From Shinisaurus crocodilurus (taxonomy: Eukaryota; Chordata; Lepidosauria; Squamata; Shinisauridae), in contig CM037879.1 in assembly GCA_021292165.1 (NCBI GenBank), positions 23,295,817 through 23,359,816 on the forward strand: a stretch of 64,000 nucleotides of DNA. The letters are read 5' to 3'. The position numbers were made by a program, and so were the translations under genes. This document shows, piece after piece, positions 60,143-64,000 of this stretch. The notes beneath the pieces were generated by a model that saw nothing but the letters and a program-made list of their open reading frames with translations, had not been told where the DNA came from and did not search any database. Position 1 is the first letter of the stretch. Every line of letters starts with the position of its first letter.

Positions 60143-60864
60143 AAGCCTTTTAAAAACAGCAATTCCCCTTCTGTCTCATCACCCTGCCCCATTTTATCCT
60201 GTCTTTGTCACAATGTTGCTACCCACTTGATATGTGTCACTTTCTGGATTGTCCTACAACAAACGGCACATGGAGGGTGGAACTAACATTTCCCGGAATG
60301 CTTAAAATAAACCCCAGCATTCCACGGTCTTCGTCTTCTGGTAACAATGAATAAAGAAGAGGCGTGATGTGATGATGACATTGTGCTGAAGCACCTAATG
60401 AATTGGGGCAGGGAAATATATACTGTCACAGGGCCGGCCCTGCCATTAGGCAGAGTGAAGCAGCCAGCCACTATGCACAGACGAAAAGGCAGAAAATTAT
60501 TAGCTATTTAATTTATTATTGCTTAATTTCTATTGTCAGGGAGAAGAGGTGCTTATGGGTTTTTCTACCTTGGGTGCCAAAGTGACTTGGCCAGCCTCTG
60601 GCACTATGCACTTTGAGAAGGGTGGATGGATGCATTTGTCCCTTAAGTCGGGACAGCAAACTATCTTGGGCCTGCCCTGCAAGCATTGTCCTGGATTGCA
60701 GCGATGTCAAAGTAAAAAAAGAAAGGAAAAAAGATCAGGACAAACTGCAAATCTTACACACAAGTAACAGTAGTATAATGATAGAATGCAGTGATGTCAT
60801 CATATTTTCAGCATCTCATAGAGGGAAAAAAGGAACAATTTCCCCAACATCTCTATTTATAACT

Positions 60865-61340
60865 AGGAATGGGCGAATCTATCAGTTTCACTTTCTCCTG
60901 CATTCAAGGTATTTTTTTTAAAGTTCTCTCCTGAGTACGAAGAACTTTGGGAATCTTGGTAAATTCTTATTGAAAACGAACTGAAATTAAATTCTCACCC
61001 ATCTGCAGCAGCCAAATTCAATCAGTACAGCTGTTCCCAGCATGGAGAGGACCACGATGTACCTGTTTGCCATGTAGCTGTTAATGATGAGGAGTCTGTT
61101 AAAACACAGAGGTGGCAACCCTAATTCAGCACTATGGCTGAATACACAGAGATTCAAACCCAGACTTTTGAGAGCGAAGCGCTCAAAGTCCTGGGCCTGG
61201 ATGGACAAATCTGTCACTTTTGGCTTCTCCCACATTCGAATTTGATTAATCTCAAATTCTTTTTGTTCTGAATATGGAGAACTTTGCTAATTTTGGTAAA
61301 TTCTCATCAAAACTGAACTGAAATTCTCATCCATCCCAAT
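60865..61340. repeat. Pair of diverged ~135-bp direct repeats
   Basis: About 60870-61003 and 61205-61340 share CTTTCTCCTGCATTC / CTTCTCCCACATTCG, GAACTTTGGGAATCTTGG / GAACTTTGCTAATTTTGG and AAACTGAACTGAAATTC-like ends, separated by about 200 bp. Confidence 0.7.
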
Positions 61341-61470
61341 TTGCAACATTCCAGTTTCCACACCAAGGATCTGCCTAAATGACCCCTCACCCGACTCTTG
61401 CACATTGCTGAACTCTGCTTTCTGCCTGAAGTATTCCTTAACTCTTCAATAGCCTGCTTCATACTGACTG

Positions 61471-61758
61471 GGTTCAGACAACATGATGACCCACACTCAA
61501 GGGTTGAGTGTGGGTTGTCGTTGAACTGTGGGTTGTCGTTGAAACGTGGGTTATTGTGTTGTCTGAACCCTGCCGAGATAACAAACCACGGTGAACAATC
61601 CATAGTTCACAACAACACACCATGGGTTCATGGGTTGTACATGGTTAACGAGCCATGGCTTGTTAGCGCAACTAGGTTCAGACAACACGATAACCCATGT
61701 TTCAACAACAACCCACACTCAACCCTTGAGTGTGGGTTATTGTGTTGTCTGAACCCAG
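61471..61758. mobile_element. Large DNA repeat with ACTGGGTTCAGACAACA inverted ends
   Basis: Outer ends ACTGGGTTCAGACAACATG and TGTTGTCTGAACCCAGT. Each side has its own internal palindrome of CCACACTCAAGGGTTGAGTG. Related to 19849-20213. No 8-bp duplication found. Confidence 0.75.
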
Positions 61759-61760
61759 TC

Positions 61761-62250
61761 GCTGGCTTCTCAGGTAGCATGTTAATAAACTGATGGTAGC
61801 AGTTTCTTTCACCACGGATCTATAGCTCTTTTTGAATTATGTGCAGTTTGAGCATACTCAGCAACATTCATTTTCTGGATGTGCCATGATATTTTCTCTT
61901 TGCCTGTGGATCCCATGGGTGGAGTACGTATCCAGGATTCCACACCCCAGTCGGTTCTGCCCTCAGAGCGGTACTCAGCAGACACAGGTAGGATGATGGA
62001 TGGCTTCCTTTTGATTAAGAATAACACATGGAAACATAAGCTTCTGGTAGTATGTAGCAATCCAGCTTTTGTATTGTTGAAGGTTGCTTTGAGGCGATAC
62101 CTGGTCTTGACTAAAGAGTGTTAATAGTCTGGCAATGTGTTTCCATGTGAGCGAATTGTTAAACCATTTTCCTGAATGGAGAGAAAATACCTGAAAGGTG
62201 GCAAAAGGCGGTCCTCCCCAACTCCCAGCTAAGGCTGTTGTAATGCAATT
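61761..62250. other. Mostly unique DNA
   Basis: An open frame at 61879-62124 (+) includes a 52-bp segment (61932-61986) bounded by ATCCAG and GTAGGA, which could mimic an exon. I cannot match it to MAL exon 2-4 or anything else. Confidence 0.3.
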
Positions 62251-62257
62251 TCTATTT

Positions 62258-62365
62258 CAGTGTTCTCCAACCTTGGGTCCCCAGGTGTTTTTGGCCTACA
62301 ACTCCAAGCATGCCCTGGGAGTTGTAGGCCAAAAACATCTGGGGACCCAAGGTTGGAGAACACTG
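62258..62365. mobile_element. Palindromic hAT MITE, family A copy 5
   Basis: 108 bp, exact duplication TTCTATTT (62250-62257, 62366-62373). The centre is shortened. Confidence 0.92.
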
Positions 62366-62678
62366 TTCTATTTGAAGGAGAAACTGTAGTTTGAGAGGGA
62401 GGGAGTTTCCAGAAGGATGATTAGTGCTACCAGTCCAAAGATGTTATGCAGCTGTTCCATTTCCTCTCCTTACTTGATTTTTTGTGGAAAATGAAAAAAA
62501 AGATGGAAGAAGCAGTGGGTAAACATGGGAAGGTTGTAGTCCGGACACCCATGAAAATTCTTCAAATGAGATTGCACAATAAAACCTCGTCTGGAAGCGT
62601 GTGCACACACAGGGAGAGAGTGCACTGAGTTTGGGTTCTGTAAGCATCTTATGGTGCTGGTTGGCTGTTGCTTTAGAG

Positions 62679-62762
62679 CAGTGTGCTCCAACCTTGGGTC
62701 CCCAGATGTTTTTGGCCTACAACTCCCAGCATGCCCCAGCCAGCCAAGGTTGGAGAACACTG
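62679..62762. mobile_element. Palindromic hAT MITE, family A copy 6, deleted
   Basis: 84 bp, exact duplication CTTTAGAG (62671-62678, 62763-62770). Most of the right arm is lost but the right terminal GGAGAACACTG is kept. Confidence 0.92.
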
Positions 62763-62977
62763 CTTTAGAGATCTGGTGTTGCCTTTGGCTTGGCTTTGGC
62801 TATTGTTGGAGTTTTTAAGCTGTGCCTCCATCTATGCTCGACCAGTATATTTGCAAACAGATGCCAATATTACAAAATGCCAATAAGCCTCCAGTTGACC
62901 TCCTTCCAAAGGGAAGCAAACCCAGGTAAGTGCTCTGCCCTGGAATGTCTTGCCACTTGGAGAAGTGGGGTGATGTA

Positions 62978-63237
62978 CAGTAATACCTTGGATTGCAAGT
63001 AACGTGGTCTGAGAGCGTTTAGCAAGACAAGCAAAAATTTTAATTTTTTTTTTACTTGATAAACAAGCGACGTCTTGCAAGACAAGACGCAGGGATGTAA
63101 CCGCTCGCCTCGAGTGGGTGTAGCGGGCCGAAATTGGCCCCGCTCACGCCCACCAGAGACTCGCTTTGATATAAGAGGGTTTTGGATTACAAGCACGGTT
63201 CCGGAACGAATTATGCTCTCAATCCAAGGTATTACTG
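62978..63237. mobile_element. Tc1/mariner (Tigger-like) MITE, copy 2
   Basis: Ends CAGTAATACCTTGGATTG and CAATCCAAGGTATTACTG, TA on each side. A ~75-bp segment (about 63087-63162) with CpG differs from copy 1. Confidence 0.8.
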
Positions 63238-63675
63238 TAACCAATATCAAGAAACTGGAGAGGAAAAAAAATGGTGGTTGTACCTCCTGCACCCAGAGCT
63301 ATGCAAGCCTACACAAAATTCTTGAAATAGTAGACCAAGAACTTCCAGGCTTGGTAGTTGTAGCTGGTAGGGATAATTCAGTGCAAGGGGCAGTTGGGTA
63401 GCACAGAGGGCAAGGGTCGGCAAAGTACATGTTAACAGTATTACAGGTAATAAAGTATCGCTTCTGGTCCTGGGGTGCTCTGAAGGAAAATGCCTTTACC
63501 AGGAAGAAAAGTTAAAACCTGCATTGCCTGGGGCTGCTGTGTCTGGCTTCACTTGAGGTGTAATGAGCCAGCTTCTCTTTCCACACAAACAAGCAAGCTG
63601 CTTGAGGTTTTACTAGGGTTGCCAGCTCTCGGAATGAAAGTTCTGGTACCTGGGTGGGGTCTCGAGTCATGTTGT

Positions 63676-63832
63676 GGGCTGTGGCTTTGTGGCTGAGCCC
63701 CTCTCTGCATGCAGAAGGTCTCAGGTTCAGTCCCAGGCATCTCCAGTAGGGCTGGAAAAACTCCTGCCTGAAACCCTGGAGAGCTGATGCCGATGGGGTT
63801 CGATAATACTGGGCTAGATAGACCAATGGTTT
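63676..63832 (+). repeat. tRNA-derived SINE
   Basis: GCATGCAGAAGGTCTCAGG and TCAGTCCCAGGCATCTCC (promoter-like head), then AACCCTGGAGAGCTG and GGGCTAGATAGACCAATGG. Full copy of the element split at 25955-26525. 63833-64000 has nothing assigned. Confidence 0.85.
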
Positions 63833-64000
63833 AAAGATAAAGAACCTTAAGAAAGGAGATAATGGGCCTTGAAGATGCCCTTCAACAGTGAGCACTTGGA
63901 CAGCCGCTGAGCAGGGGCACAGGTCACCTGGTCACTGACTTTTTCCACTAAGGTGAGATGTATTGTATTTCTGTTTGAATTATAGTAATTATTTCTAAAT

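Noticed and set aside
61879..62124. 82-codon frame with exon-like borders
   Set aside because: No match to MAL exons 2-4; weak acceptor; left only as unassigned DNA.

Overview
This is eukaryotic, vertebrate nuclear DNA, almost certainly from a squamate reptile (lizard-type). The sequence shows spliced exons, long repeat-rich introns and intergenic DNA, tRNA-derived SINEs with a BovB-like tail (the Sauria SINE pattern), CR1, L2-like and L1 LINE remains, and a very large crowd of hAT-type palindromic MITEs with clean 8-bp target duplications. The open frames are mostly transposon debris or chance; only two host genes can be supported, both on the + strand and both MAL/MARVEL-family proteolipids.

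Gene 1 (about 2.5-7.3 kb) is the 3' part of MALL (BENE): exons 2, 3 and 4 (2495-2662, 3746-3883, 5265-5327) with consensus splice sites, a stop at 5327 and a candidate AATAAA at 7251. Exon 1 must lie left of the window. Gene 2 is represented by one exon: a first coding exon at 42290-42379 with the MAL-family N-terminus, followed by a GT donor. Its other exons are not found before 64 kb, so intron 1 exceeds 21 kb. The layout (MALL, then MAL about 37 kb downstream, same strand) suggests a tandem pair of MAL-family paralogues.

Between and after the genes: 7.7-16 kb MITEs, SINEs and L2/CR1 pieces plus a GC minisatellite and hairpin; 16.1-19.7 kb the 5' half of an APE-type LINE on the minus strand; 19.75-22.5 kb a Ty3/Gypsy gag-protease relic broken by three other transposons; 23.3-24.2 kb a candidate LTR; 26-27 kb nested SINEs; 27.2-29.9 kb an L2-like LINE; 31.7-32.5 kb a hAT element with CGAGTC arrays; 33.3-37.1 kb unclassified repeats; 37.7-41.45 kb a LINE 3' end containing a 1.35-kb hAT and an L1; 42.3-64 kb the presumed MAL intron 1 with a CpG-rich patch at 49.6-50.0 kb, a CR1 3' end, another L2-like LINE (55.4-58.2 kb) and more MITEs.

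The most informative content is the insertion archaeology: many insertions can be peeled off in order because target duplications are intact, reading frames rejoin, or an empty site exists in a paralogous repeat. No bacterial-type operon, CRISPR array, tRNA gene or intact autonomous transposon was seen. All coordinates were read by eye; repeat edges without a stated target duplication are good to roughly 10-30 bp.
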